Below are positions 51,341 through 62,234 of a DNA stretch of 64,000 bases, one piece after another. Every line of letters starts with the position of its first letter. The stretch's first letter is position 1. Both the position numbers and the translations under genes were made by a program. Under the pieces are notes generated by a model, which saw nothing but the letters and a program-made list of their open reading frames with translations, was not told the origin of the DNA and searched no databases. Source of the stretch: Nosema muscidifuracis (taxonomy: Eukaryota; Microsporidia; Nosematidae); the NCBI GenBank assembly GCA_028335825.1, contig JAIOKI010000001.1, positions 310,001 through 374,000 on the forward strand, given 5' to 3'.

Positions 51341-51699
51341 TAATCATCAATATCTAATTTTTGTAAAATATATGTGATCAGGTTTTAATTTCGGTTCCGA
51401 ATTTGATACACTCGAGAGCATTTTACGTTTGAATTTATCATTAAGTATAAATTACACATTCTTAATGCAATAATATATACAAGTCTAAGTCTAAGAATAA
51501 AAAGCAGTGCAGTGTGAACATCTAATATAGGTATAATTGAATAGTCAAAAGGTTAAACTACTTACAGTCTATTCTTTATTACATGATGGTAATGACAAGA
51601 AATGATTTCCAACTTCTCAACTAATTTATGAAAGTAACTATGGCGAAAGAAGTTATAAGTGCGTGTTTGAGTTTCAATAATTTGGATCTATATATCATT

Positions 51700-52770
51700 T
51701 TTGGATTAAGGAAGTCAAGTTAAAGTTTTTTTCTGTAAAAACAAGAAAAGATTTAAAAAGAGGTTGTATATATAAGACTGATTTCTTTATTTAGTAATAA
51801 TAAACCACATAAGAAAATCGAAGCTTAATTATACAATTTAGTCGGTAATCTAGGAAAGCTAGAAACTGAAGGAGGAAAATTTTGATAATTTCATGTACTC
51901 TTCAAATAATTGAATTAAAGATAATTGGTCTAAATGCTAACCTTTTTAACTTGATGTTGAATTGTTACAGTTTATATATCCTGAGATTAGTGGAAAATAA
52001 TAAAGCAATATTTAATATACCAAGTGAGAATTAGTGTAATATACAGTACAAGACCTAAAATAATGATTTTTCAGCTGAAATTATACTAATAAGTTGAATT
52101 AGGTTTCTAGAATATTTAGCTCATTATTTTTAGAGTAACAAAAAATTACATTTTTAGCATCTTATGAAAAGGTGAATAGGTCATATTTGATATATCTGAC
52201 CGATAAAAAAGAACTTATATTATAACAGTAATCAATTAATTATTCGGGTACTTGTTCTGGGGTTATAAGTTTGTGAAATAAATCAAAATTAAATAATTAG
52301 ACCAATCAAAAGAATCTAAGTAAAGAAATGAAAAGCTGTACCAAAGAAAAAATGTAAAAGTCTAATACATTACACATTTTTATCATTTTTCAGATGGTGT
52401 GGTTGAAAGACTTAGTAGAAGTATGCAAGAGTATGCCTATTAAGATAAAAATTAATAAAGTTGTAATTTGTATAACAATCTATTTCATTTAAAAATATGA
52501 ATGGCATCTTTGATACGCTGATCTCGTAAAAAGTAAAGTAGGAGCAATTTGAAGAAATAAAAAATTAATAAACGAAAAGCAATAAAAGAGATGAATTTAT
52601 ATTTAAAAAGAAGAATATGGTGATCATTAAGACAAAAACATATGTAACTAAATACAAGATGCAAAGAATAGTCACGTGTATATTAGGAAAAATGCTTACA
52701 GTGTGAGTATAGGAAAATGATGATCGAGAGATATGCTTTCCAACTAAATCTTATAGTAGCAGATAATTTT
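51700..52770 (+). mobile_element. Possible Ty3/Gypsy integrase fossil
   Basis: Near 52,390-52,440 the plus strand carries a piece (SDGVVERLSRSMQEYAY) that fits the conserved N-G-x-V-E-R-L-N-R segment of Ty3/Gypsy integrases. It is followed to about 52.76 kb by lysine-rich pieces in the place of the integrase C-terminus. The element is heavily broken and old; limits are estimates. Confidence 0.45.
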
Positions 52771-52849
52771 GAATGAGGTGCTGTTGGTTTAAATATAAAA
52801 TATTTATACCCAGCATATAATTATCAAAATGTTCATAAATAATATACGG

Positions 52850-53690
52850 TATGGATTTTATGGCTAAATTTCTTTTTTACCTTTCACTGACACTTTTTTG
52901 AAAAAGTAATGATTTTATAGCATCTAAAGTTTAAAATCGATTAAAAAATATTACTTATAATGAAAAGTCATCGATAGAGTTTTATTTTAACAAGAAATTC
53001 TAAAATTTCCGATGTGCAGTAAGTGTTTAAAACCAAATACTTATATAAATATTGTTGTTATCTTATGCATAACAAAAAATATTGAATTACTCCAGTTTAC
53101 TCAAATGAAGTTTTTTCATCATGCACACTAAGCGTAAAATAACTTCTTATTATATTATGTGTGTGGCGCAAATATAGTTCAAATCGATCCTTAGCCATGG
53201 AATTATCTTTTTCAATTAGTGATAACAATGTGGCATTTCGCTTCGATAATTAGCTTCTAATTTTCTATTCACAGCAAATTAGTGGTGAAGGATGTATTGT
53301 TGAAATATATGAAATTGATCTGGTTAAAAATAAGTATCATCGAGAAAGACTTCTTGAGTATCAGGTTTGGGCAATGCACTATGAAGTAATAGATCAGCTG
53401 CATAACTTTTTTCAAAATCATCGAATATTGCTAGCAAAATACATTGAATTAGATAATTCGAAGAAAAATTGCATCGTGTATAACTATTTAACAGACATAT
53501 GGCGAGGTTATTTAAACATTAAAAAATATGTGCTGATTTAGGTTTTCGATATGAAACTATAAATCATTCAGTTTTTTGCTGATACAGACACTTATGCAAA
53601 TACACAAACTAACTATTGAGAGTATGTGGTCTGTTATAAAAAGAAATATAATGTGAAATAATAATTTAATATCTTTTGTTATGAAAAATT
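52850..53690 (+). pseudogene. Merlin/IS1595-like (ISXO2) transposase remnant
   Basis: An open plus-strand stretch of nearly 90 codons at about 53,275-53,540 contains the ISXO2 core: ISGEGCIVEIYEIDLVKNKY, where ExDE/D is the first catalytic site, then YHRERLLEYQVW, and TDIWRGY with the second catalytic aspartate. About 60 bp further, TDTYANTQTNYxEYV sits where the final (H/N)TQ.(I/V)E(S/G).W motif is expected. A stop and a frameshift separate these blocks and the N-terminal part (52.85-53.2 kb) is badly eroded. This is a dead DNA transposon of the same superfamily as the one at 4.5-5.3 kb, but better preserved. Confidence 0.75.
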
Positions 53691-53699
53691 ATGTTTTTA

Positions 53700-54240
53700 G
53701 ATTTAAATTACTTTTTAGAGATATTTTAATTGAAAAAATGTTAGACTTTTTACGTTTTGATAATTAATAAATTTTGCAATATTAATATTTTTAGTCATAT
53801 ATTTTTTTAGAAACTAAGAGAAGGTATAAAAAAGAAATTTAACTGTTTTATATTAAGTTGTTATTAAGTTTTTTAACTTATAAAAAAAGTCATCGGTCAG
53901 CTTAAGAAAGAAATGACTTGTCGATTCTTGTGAGAACCAAATGATTTCCTTTACTCTAATAAAACTTGTTCTACTTAATTGATAACCAACTAACTAATGG
54001 AATCTTCACTGATTCATCAAAAAAATATTGAAGGAAATTATTTTAAATAATAATGAAATCATTAATCACTAGCAACAGTTTGCTTACAGGATACGACAAT
54101 AATAATTTTTTTCGCAAAAATCAAAATAAGAAACTCATTTGTTAATTAATACAATATATATAAATAAAGATTATAAGGGGTAATATTTCCTTTTAATCTG
54201 TATAAAGCAGTATAAATAATCAAACATCAAATATTTTATT
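53700..54240. other. AT-rich stretch, no recognised content
   Basis: Nothing identified between the transposase remnant and the next fossil. Confidence 0.5.
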
Positions 54241-54249
54241 AGTGAATTC

Positions 54250-55400
54250 GCATTAAAGATTATCAAAGACAATATTACAACTTGTATAGAAACATAAAAA
54301 TTAAAATTCAGCAGAAAATAAATGAGTATATACAGGAAGAGGTTATGATTGACAAAATATGTTAAAAAACTAAAATCATTTCCTTTTATGTAGGAAAAGC
54401 ATATAGCAAAAAACATTTCAATAAATTTAGAGAGTTGAATAAAAAATAAGGTCCATTGAAAATAAAAAGAGTCAATGAATGATAGAATAAAATTGACAAA
54501 AAAATAATTATTTTTTCTGATATTCATAGACAAACGAAAATCCTAAAATATAGTTTGAACATTTTAGACATTTTTATAAAAAATCAAATAATCTGATAAG
54601 TTTAGAAGTTATTGATGTCGATATGAATCTCACAATATAAGCATATAACAATAAGATCAAAGATACATAGAATACAGGTGAACTATGATGTAAAGTTATT
54701 GTAAAATAATTGTTCCTAGTAGATATAAAACAGCTCTGTATGCACGATGATCTTTCTGAGTTTTTAAAATGCCATTAAAAATGAATAAATAAGTTAGATT
54801 TTAGAGAATAATGAATAACTTATTAAGTAAATTCTTCTATAAAATAGTAGTTGTATATAAAGATAACATAACCATTTTAGAGTGAGAGTAAAGAATGATG
54901 AAAAGAACGTGACTTTAGTTTTAGAAGCATTAAATAAGAAGAAATGTGAATATTAAATTTTTGTGTCACATATTACAGATAATATCATTAATTAAGAACT
55001 ACGGTTAATATTGAGACTGTTAAATCATTGTGCATTGTATATAAAAGAATTATATGACATACTAAAATTTAAAGAACGAGTAGCTAAATCAAGAATTGCT
55101 ATGATAACAATATATCTTGAAGATAATATCGAATTATAATGAAACCAATACATTTTGTATCGTTTAGAATTTCGAATATTAATACAGCCTTTATTTTGAT
55201 AACAAATGTCTTTAAATATGATGTGAGTCAATATTATCACAAGAATATAACGAAAAAATACGGTGTAAGTTTCTTCATCTAATTGAAAGTCAAACAAAAA
55301 GAAATTGCTATGTGTCTGAAAAATAGCTTTATTTAAGTTATTAATCAACACAGTGAACACCTAATAATAACGATTAAAACCTTTTCTAAAAAAATATATA
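54250..55400 (+). mobile_element. Possible Ty3/Gypsy RT fossil
   Basis: The plus strand near 54.89-55.13 kb has pieces (VTLVLEALNKKKCEY, FVSHITD, then ALYIKELYDILKF) in the order of the Ty3/Gypsy RT thumb and connection region (…H..HV..VL..L…C.F…LGHI… N..EL..FLG). It is heavily broken and old. The 120-codon minus-strand frame at 54,171-54,533 is a hydrophobic antisense shadow. Confidence 0.4.
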
Positions 55401-55904
55401 AGAATAAATTTGATTAATGATAATATAATATTATGTAAGCAGTATTAACCTAGATCTCTCTGATTTTTATTTAGTTAAAGAAGTATATTCAAGTTAATAT
55501 CAATCAAAAATAGATTGAAGAAAGGTATAGTAGATATGAAATTAATATCAATATTATCATATAATAAGACAGATATAAATTTTATTATAACTTAGATCGT
55601 TATAGGGAATCTAAAGTATTAGTAATAGAAAATCCATATTGATAATATAATAAACTTTTAAATAGCAGAAGTGAAGTATTTAGTTAAATGAAAATGTTGG
55701 TAATTCAATAATTTATTGTTGTAGTAATGAAACGTTAAAATTAAATAGAAATAATGAAATTGTAACAAAGAATCTACAAGTTATAAAATACAGAATCTTT
55801 ATGTTATCTTACTTAATAATTTATGATGAATATACGGTATATGAGGAACATTGAATAAAAATTGAAGAATATGGTCAAGTGGCTTAAATATTATTATAAT
55901 AATA
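55400..55904. other. AT-rich stretch up to the inverted-repeat edge
   Basis: No recognisable content. The loop ends at 55,904. Confidence 0.5.
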
Positions 55905-56430
55905 TAGAATATTAATTTATGATATGCCATTAAAAGGTGTAAGAATGTGAAGATCTTAAGAAATATTTATAAGAAGAAACAAAATTGTTGAAAATGTATA
56001 TAATATTGAAAGGGATGAAATAGGAAAAGAAAAATCGAAGATGATTAAGAAATAGCTATAAGTATAATTAATGAGATTTGGTCAGAAAGACAACAAGTGA
56101 CAAAAATAAGAATGTTTTATAATTTAGTATATTAGAAGACAAAAAGAAGAAAATAAGATTGATTTTTGTAAATGGTGGATAATAACAGTACTAGTATATA
56201 AGGATTATAGATTAATGAACAGAATACTGGTGAATGGATTAGAGATTGAAGAACTAAAGAAATTTAAGAAAGTATTTTACAGCAATAAAGAAGAGCTAAA
56301 ATAATGAAATTAAAAAATTGTGGGATTAGGATAATTAGAGGAGTTGAGATTGCAAAAAAGAGGATAGTGTATTTTTAGGTATTGATAAAAAATATTAAAA
56401 AATTTAACAAAAGCATAGAATAAATAAAGA
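55905..56430 (+). pseudogene. Unidentified coding-like relic, right arm part
   Basis: Duplicate of the minus-strand relic at 44,208-44,733. It reads RRNKIVENVYNIERDEIGKE and YRLMNRILVNGLEIEELKKF with interruptions. It is cut at the arm edge, so only the downstream part is present here. Confidence 0.4.
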
Positions 56431-56437
56431 TATTCAA

Positions 56438-57139
56438 TTTAATTAGATGTTTGTCTCTAATTATTAATCAAAATACATAAGCCTTTTTATAATATGAGAT
56501 ACCAAGATCAATACAAATTCACAGAAACACTATTAGTAAGATAAAAACAATATATATAAAGTAATGTAGTTACTATACCAAGTCAAACTATTCCATCTAC
56601 ATCACAAAGAAATAAAACTAATATATTATAACCAAAGAATAAATACACACAGTACATGTTGTATATATACCTCATCAATAAAATATTTTACATCTTCAAT
56701 GAACAAAACACACCACAAACCAAACCATCGTTACGGTCTCACATTACTGTTCACACAAGTAATCACCACGATCACTTCAGCAACCAACGTCCCAGCACGT
56801 TCACAGGATGGTCACCATTCTCAATCCTTAACTGGACACTCCAATCAACTTCCTGTTGTTCAACACAACCACCAGATTGTAACTCTTTTTATACAACATA
56901 TATATCATACTAGTACACTCAATCACACTACATATAACCTGTCAAAAATCATAAATCAGCAATTAATTATTAATTCTGATTTGTCAATTTAATTTATCAG
57001 TAGATTAAATAATACACAATGTAAATTATTTATTACTCATGTTGTAGTTTTCGTATGTTATATTGCATTGATTGATTGAGAGATTAAGATTTCTGAGACT
57101 AGATTAATACTGACTAGAATGTAGATATGTTATTTTGTA
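56438..57139. other. rDNA 5' flanking spacer, right (promoter/ETS region)
   Basis: About 700 bp upstream of the SSU start. The part 56,656-56,992 is unusually GC-richer and strongly A/C-biased on the plus strand. It has two overlapping ATG-led frames (85 and 97 codons) rich in Thr, His, Ser and Gln, which look like a by-product of the base skew rather than genes. A polymerase I promoter is expected here from gene order but no motif can be assigned. Confidence 0.6.
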
Positions 57140-58374
57140 CACCAGGTTGATTCTGCCTGACGTAGACGCTATTCCCTAAGATTAACCCATGCATGTTTTT
57201 GAAGAAGTATCTGAAAAATGGACTGCTCAGTAATACTCACTTTATTTTATGTATATTGATGATAACTACGTTAAAGTGTAGATAATTGTATACAGTAAGA
57301 GTGAGACCTATCAGCTAGTTGTTAAGGTAATGGCTTAACAAGGCAGTAACGGGTAACGGTATTACTTTGTAATATTCCGGAGAAGGAGCCTGAGAGACGG
57401 CTACTAAGTCTAAGGATTGCAGCAGGGGCGAAACTTGACCTATGGATTTTGTCTGAGGCAGTTATGGGAAGTAATAGATATTGTTTCATATTGTAAAAAC
57501 ATATGAGGTGATTAATTGGAGGGCAAATCAAGTGCCAGCAGCCGCGGTAATACTTGTTCCAAGAGTGTGTATGATGATTGATGCAGTTAAAGAGTCCGTA
57601 GTTTATTTTTAAGAAGCAATATGAGGTGTACTGTATAGTTGGGAGAGAGATGAAATGTGACGACCCTGACTGGACGAACAGAAGCGAAAGCTGTACACTT
57701 GTATGTATTTTTTGAACAAGGACGTAAGCTGGAGGATCGAAGATGATTAGATACCATTGTAGTTCCAGCAGTAAACTATGCCGACGATGTGATATGAGTA
57801 TTTGTATTACATAATAGAAATTAGAGTTTTTTGGCTCTGGGGATAGTATGATCGCAAGATTGAAAATTAAAGAAATTGACGGAAGAATACCACAAGGAGT
57901 GGATTGTGCGGCTTAATTTGACTCAACGCGAGGTAACTTACCAATATTTTATTATTCAGCGAGAATGTTATTTGAGAATGATAATAGTGGTGCATGGCCG
58001 TTTTCAATGGATGCTGTGAAGTTTTGATTAATTTCAACAAGACGTGAGACCCTTATAGACAGACACAATCAGTGTAGGAAGGAAAGGATTAAAACAGGTC
58101 CGCTATGCCCTCAGACATTTTGGGCTGCACGCGCAATACAATAGATATGAATCTTTATGGGATAATATTTTGTAAGAGATATTTGAACTTGGAATTGCTA
58201 GTAAATTTTATTAAATAAGTAGAATTGAATGTGTCCCTGTTCTTTGTACACACCGCCCGTCGCTATCTAAGATGATATATGTTGTGAAATTAGTGTAAAC
58301 TACTTGAACAAGATGTATTAGATCTGATATAAGTCGTAACATGGTTGCTGTTGGAGAACCATTAGCAGGATCAT
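57140..58374 (+). rRNA. Small subunit rRNA, right unit
   Basis: Begins CACCAGGTTGATTCTGCCTG and ends near GGATCAT. It includes CCCATGCATGTTTTTGAA (5' domain), GTGCCAGCAGCCGCGGTAAT at about 57,530, AAAGAAATTGACGGAAGAAT near 57,868, and GTACACACCGCCCGTCGCTA near 58,245. About 1,235 nt, hence missing several eukaryotic expansion helices, as in all microsporidia. It is transcribed rightwards, away from the central loop and its twin. The internal minus-strand ORF (57,322-57,531) is a shadow. Confidence 0.97.
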
Positions 58375-58384
58375 ATCGAGTAAC

Positions 58385-58636
58385 AGTTATTATACTAATA
58401 TGTATTTATATATATATGTTATACTAATATGTATTTATGTATTTATATATTTATATATATATGTTATACTATTATATATTTATATTATATAGATTAACTA
58501 ATATATATTTATGTATATGTTATACTAATATATATTTATATATATGTTATACTATTATATATATTTATATATAGATTATACTATTATATATATTATATAT
58601 ATAATTTTATACTAATATATTTATATATATGTTATA
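58385..58636 (+). repeat. TA-rich tandem repeat in ITS, right
   Basis: Imperfect array of units containing TATGTTATACTAATATATAT or close variants (TTATACTAATATGT, TTATACTATTATAT), about 20-35 bp apart. A further unit lies on the other side of the ORF, so the ORF appears to have landed within this repeat. Confidence 0.85.
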
Positions 58637-58646
58637 AACCCACAAG

Positions 58647-59630
58647 ATGCTAAGAGAAGCCCAAAGAACGGCGCTTTACAACGAAATAGGTAAAAGAACC
58701 AACCATGGAAAGTTGTTTAAAGCTAAAGGGAATGAATTAGTGAGCATCAGGGACTCCTCTACCTGGCTAGTAAAAGGGAACAACCAGGCTAGATCCGAGG
58801 CAATTTATTGCTTCCTGCAGGATAGGAATATATTCTGTGGACAGGAAGGGCAATGCCCTCACTGTGGATCTCATAGGAAGACTGTGGATCATCTGGCTAC
58901 CAAATGTGATCGAATGTTGGGTTTTGATTATATGAAGCGACACAACGAGGTAGTTAGATGTATTCATCTCTTACTATGCAAGAAATATGGCTTTAAGAAG
59001 ACTAATAAGATACGTGGCCACTCAGTACAAGAAATAATTGAGAATGAAAGAGCTGAGATACGAGTGGACACAAGAGTATCAACTAACATTAAAGTTAGCC
59101 ATAATAAGCCTGATATTCTTGTATTTGACAAGAAGAAGAAAGAGATATTAATAGTGGAAGTTGGTATTACCAACCAGGATCGACTTACAATAGTTGAGAA
59201 TGAGAAACTAAGAAAATACGATCTTCTTGCAAATGAATTGGGATTAATTCATAAATCTCGAACAAGAATAGTTCCCTATGTCATGACATGGGATGGAGTG
59301 GTAACCAAATACCACCAGAAGTATATCAGGGAGCTGGAAATCCTACCCTTCCTAGAAGCATACATCCAGTCTATTGTACTGAAGAAGACCTTAGAGTCTA
59401 TCTCTTTGGATCGAAGACGAGGATATGACCAGGAAGATGCAGGAGAGGAAGAAGTGGTTAGAGCCGTAAGTGCACTAGCTGGGAAGGCAACTGCTGAAGA
59501 CAGGAAAGTAACAGGGGACGAGCCAAAAGTGATAATTGAGCTTTTGAGCGGTAAGAATACCACAGTAAACAAGAACTGTGAAGGGCTAGACCTGCCAAAT
59601 GATATCAACCTGACTATTGAACGATTCTGA
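58647..59630 (+). CDS. ITS-embedded CCHC/PD-(D/E)XK endonuclease ORF (Dong/R4-derived)
   Basis: An intact 327-residue protein matching only the C-terminal part of a Dong/R4 LINE polyprotein. A post-RT linker starts at residue 1 (LREAQRTALY aligns with LEEAQKLYLY of the relic at 19.3-22.5 kb). A zinc knuckle has C70, C73, H82 and C87. A conserved helix follows (YMKRHNEVVRCIHLLLC, 95-111). The restriction-like nuclease core has R143, P155-D156 and E171-V172 (NKPDILV … EILIVEVGIT). A PYVMTWDGVVT segment and an acidic tail close it. There is no reverse transcriptase. An in-frame stop lies 12 nt before the ATG, so the open frame starts almost exactly at the likely insertion edge. It is far less AT-rich than the fossils and undamaged. 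It may be a recent 5'-truncated insertion, or a stand-alone nuclease kept for rDNA cutting; the sequence cannot decide. No promoter of its own was recognised; it could be copied with the pre-rRNA. Confidence 0.88.
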   Translation: MLREAQRTALYNEIGKRTNHGKLFKAKGNELVSIRDSSTWLVKGNNQARSEAIYCFLQDRNIFCGQEGQCPHCGSHRKTVDHLATKCDRMLGFDYMKRHNEVVRCIHLLLCKKYGFKKTNKIRGHSVQEIIENERAEIRVDTRVSTNIKVSHNKPDILVFDKKKKEILIVEVGITNQDRLTIVENEKLRKYDLLANELGLIHKSRTRIVPYVMTWDGVVTKYHQKYIRELEILPFLEAYIQSIVLKKTLESISLDRRRGYDQEDAGEEEVVRAVSALAGKATAEDRKVTGDEPKVIIELLSGKNTTVNKNCEGLDLPNDINLTIERF

Positions 59631-59683
59631 GTAGAAACAAATAACTCATTAAATTAAATTATTTTATATGTTATACTAATATA

Positions 59684-59699
59684 TTATTATTATTATTTT
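59684..59699 (+). repeat. (TTA)n microsatellite at 3' side of the ITS insertion
   Basis: ATTATTATTATTATTTT directly after the last TA-repeat unit and just before the LSU. TAA/TTA repeats are the known landing site of the silkworm Dong element, so this is a plausible target remnant. Confidence 0.7.
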
Positions 59700-59704
59700 A
59701 CCCA

Positions 59705-61266
59705 CACATGGGATCAATAGGATGCCACAGCGATGAAGGTCGTAGATGAATACGAAAGCATTGTTACCGAATATATACAGATGTGTATAGAGGACCCTTT
59801 GAACTTAAGCATATCATTAGAAGGAGGAAAAGAAACTAACCAGGATTTCTGTAGTAGCAGCGAGTGAACAAGAAGCAACCCGTGATTGTAATCCTATTGG
59901 AGATGTAAATCACTATTTTATTACTTATTTGTACAGAATATAATATTCGTTAGTTGAATAAAATAGTAAGTATCAGCGAGTAGGGCTGCTTGGTAGTGCA
60001 GTCTGAATACAGGTAGAATGAGATATCTAAGGTTAAATATAATGGCATACCGATAGCAAATAAGTACTGCGAAGGAATTTGTGAAAATGTGTGGGGCAGC
60101 CTTATGTTTAAGGACCCGTCTTGAAACACGGACCAAGGAGATTATAGTTATAGCAAGATAATGGCTCAGTCGTTATTAATATGACAAGTTATAACTATAA
60201 GACCCGAAACACAGTGAACTATGCATGTTCTGGTTGAAGATAAGCAACAGTTTATTGGAAGACCATAATCATTCTGACGTGCAAATCGATGATTTAAGAT
60301 GTGTATAGTGGCGAAAGACCAATCGAACTGTGTGGTAGCTGGTTCACAGCGAAATGTCTCTCAGGACAGCAGTCATTGTATATAGGACATAGATGTAGGA
60401 CACTGTTATAGTCTCGACTATGAGAAATCTTTAATTCTATGGTCTTCTGTAGATTAGGTTTACAGAATGAATCTATTGTATGACTAGTGGGCACATGATT
60501 GTAAGAATGATGTGCAAAAAGGGATGAACCTTATGGAACATTAAATATTCTAAATAGTAGACAGTATACCATAAATATGATGAATACATTGAGACAGTAG
60601 GGCGGTTGTTATGGAAGTAGAAATCCGCTAAGAAACGTGTTACAACGTACCTACCGAATGTATTATTGTATAAAATGGAAGAAGATGACTACTTTTATGA
60701 GATGTTTCTATATGAGTATTTAGGTAGCTGTGCAATTTGTTTGTATTGAAGTATATGTGTGAATGTATATGGAAGAAACAAATGGGCCGATCTTGGAGGC
60801 AGTAACAATATATTTGTATAGATATAGACTAGGGTTTTCAATGGTATTGAAGTGAGTCGGTGTTATTGTAAAAACAAAGAAGATCAATAGTTCTTCGCTT
60901 GACTACTGCAAGGCGACTTGATGATGACAGTATATAAGCGGTGTAAGAAAAATGAATTAGACTGTGTGTACGTATGGATTGTCATGATAAGAAATACGTG
61001 TTATATATATATACTTGATAAAAAAGAAGTAGTGTAGCCGTACCTATACCGCATCAGGTGTCTTTGTATCATAACAGATATTTTAAATTAAAGTAAGTAA
61101 GGGAATTCGGCAAATTAGATCTGTAACCTTGGGATAAAGATTGGCTCTAGCATGCTAGAACTTTTACTATGTAAGGAATCTGACTGTTTATTAAAAACAT
61201 AGCTTTTTGTATTACAAGAAGTGAATTCTGCCCAGTGCATTTATTGTTAAAGTTGTGTAAGCGAAT

Positions 61267-61319
<53 letters not shown>

Positions 61320-61418
61320 TTAATTGGTGACGCGCATGAATGGAGCAACGAGATTCCTACTGTCCCTACTTACAATTTTGTGAAACCACGAGACAAGGGA
61401 ACGGGCTTGTTGTATATC

Positions 61419-61450
<32 letters not shown>

Positions 61451-61885
61451 TTAGTATGTTCTAATAATTATTCGGTATATTGTAGAGAGGTGGGAGATGA
61501 TTTGTGAAACCACTAGTATGTTTGAATATTTGTTTATTTGGATATATGGGGAGTTTGGCTGGGGCGGTACAGCTGTTAAAAAGTAACACAGCTGTCCTAA
61601 GGTAGATGAATGATGGATGGTAACCATCAGTTTATTATAAGGGAATAAATCTGCTTTACTTTATACATATGACTGTATTTAGTAGGGAAACCTTGGCCTA
61701 GCGATCCCAATTACATTCATTATGTATTGGGTGATTGAAAAGTTACCACAGGGATAACTGGCTTGTAGCAGGCAAGCGATCATAGCGACTCTGCTTTTTG
61801 ATTCTTCGATGTCGTCTCTTCTGATCATCGTAGTGTATATGTTACGAAGTGTTGGATTGTTCACCCGGTAATGAGGAACGTGAGA

Positions 61886-61927
<42 letters not shown>

Positions 61928-62165
61928 TAAGTATTTTTGAGTGAACTTTGATAGTACGAGAGGAACTCTAAGTGATGACCACTGGTAGTGCGATTAACTA
62001 TTAAGTTATGTTGCTTAGCTACGTCGTTTCGATTAAGGCTGAAAGCCTCTTAAGCCTGAAGCGTAGCTCAAAGATACATTTGGGAGAATACTACTCTATT
62101 AAGCAGAACTGTAAGAATGAAGGTGTATGCCGACATTTTGAGGTTACTGCTTTTTGTATTACAGT
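59705..62165 (+). rRNA. Large subunit rRNA (with fused 5.8S-like 5' part), right unit
   Basis: The 5.8S-like segment GATGAAGGTCGTAGATGAAT (59,733) runs straight into LSU sequence (GACCCTTTGAACTTAAGCAT, 59,792) without a second spacer. Conserved landmarks follow: GACCCGTCTTGAAACACGGA (60,112), CTCTTAAGGTAGCCAAATGC (61,292), GGGATAACTGGCTTGTAGCA (61,751), TTTAGACCGTCGTGAGACAG (about 61,890) and the sarcin-ricin loop AGTACGAGAGGAAC (61,953). About 2.46 kb. Exact ends are estimates. Minus-strand ORFs inside are shadows. Confidence 0.94.
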
Positions 62166-62234
62166 GTAGGTGTGTATGTAATTTTTATAGTTAGGATTGT
62201 TAATAAGAAATGTTACTAGGAATATGTTTTAAGT

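Larger units (their letters stand above)
58375..59704 (+). other. Internal transcribed spacer, right unit (enlarged, ORF-bearing)
   Basis: 1.33 kb between SSU and LSU. It consists of a TA-rich tandem repeat, the endonuclease ORF, one more copy of the repeat unit (ATATGTTATACTAATATATT near 59,667) and (TTA)n just before the LSU. Microsporidian ITS regions are normally tens to a few hundred bases, so about 1 kb appears inserted. Confidence 0.85.

Noticed and set aside
54171-54533. 120-aa membrane protein (minus strand)
   Set aside because: Phe/Leu/Ile-rich strings arise on the antisense strand of AT-rich, lysine-rich relics; no start context, motif or conservation seen. The same holds for 17,702-18,010 and 30,133-30,447.
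58385-58636. CRISPR-like array or satellite with unique spacers
   Set aside because: Unit spacing is irregular, the spacers are themselves TA repeats, and the organism is a eukaryote; it is a simple AT-rich tandem repeat.
59705-62165. Group I intron or R-element insertion inside the LSU
   Set aside because: LSU landmarks follow at normal spacing and total length is normal for microsporidia; insertions are in the ITS and downstream only.
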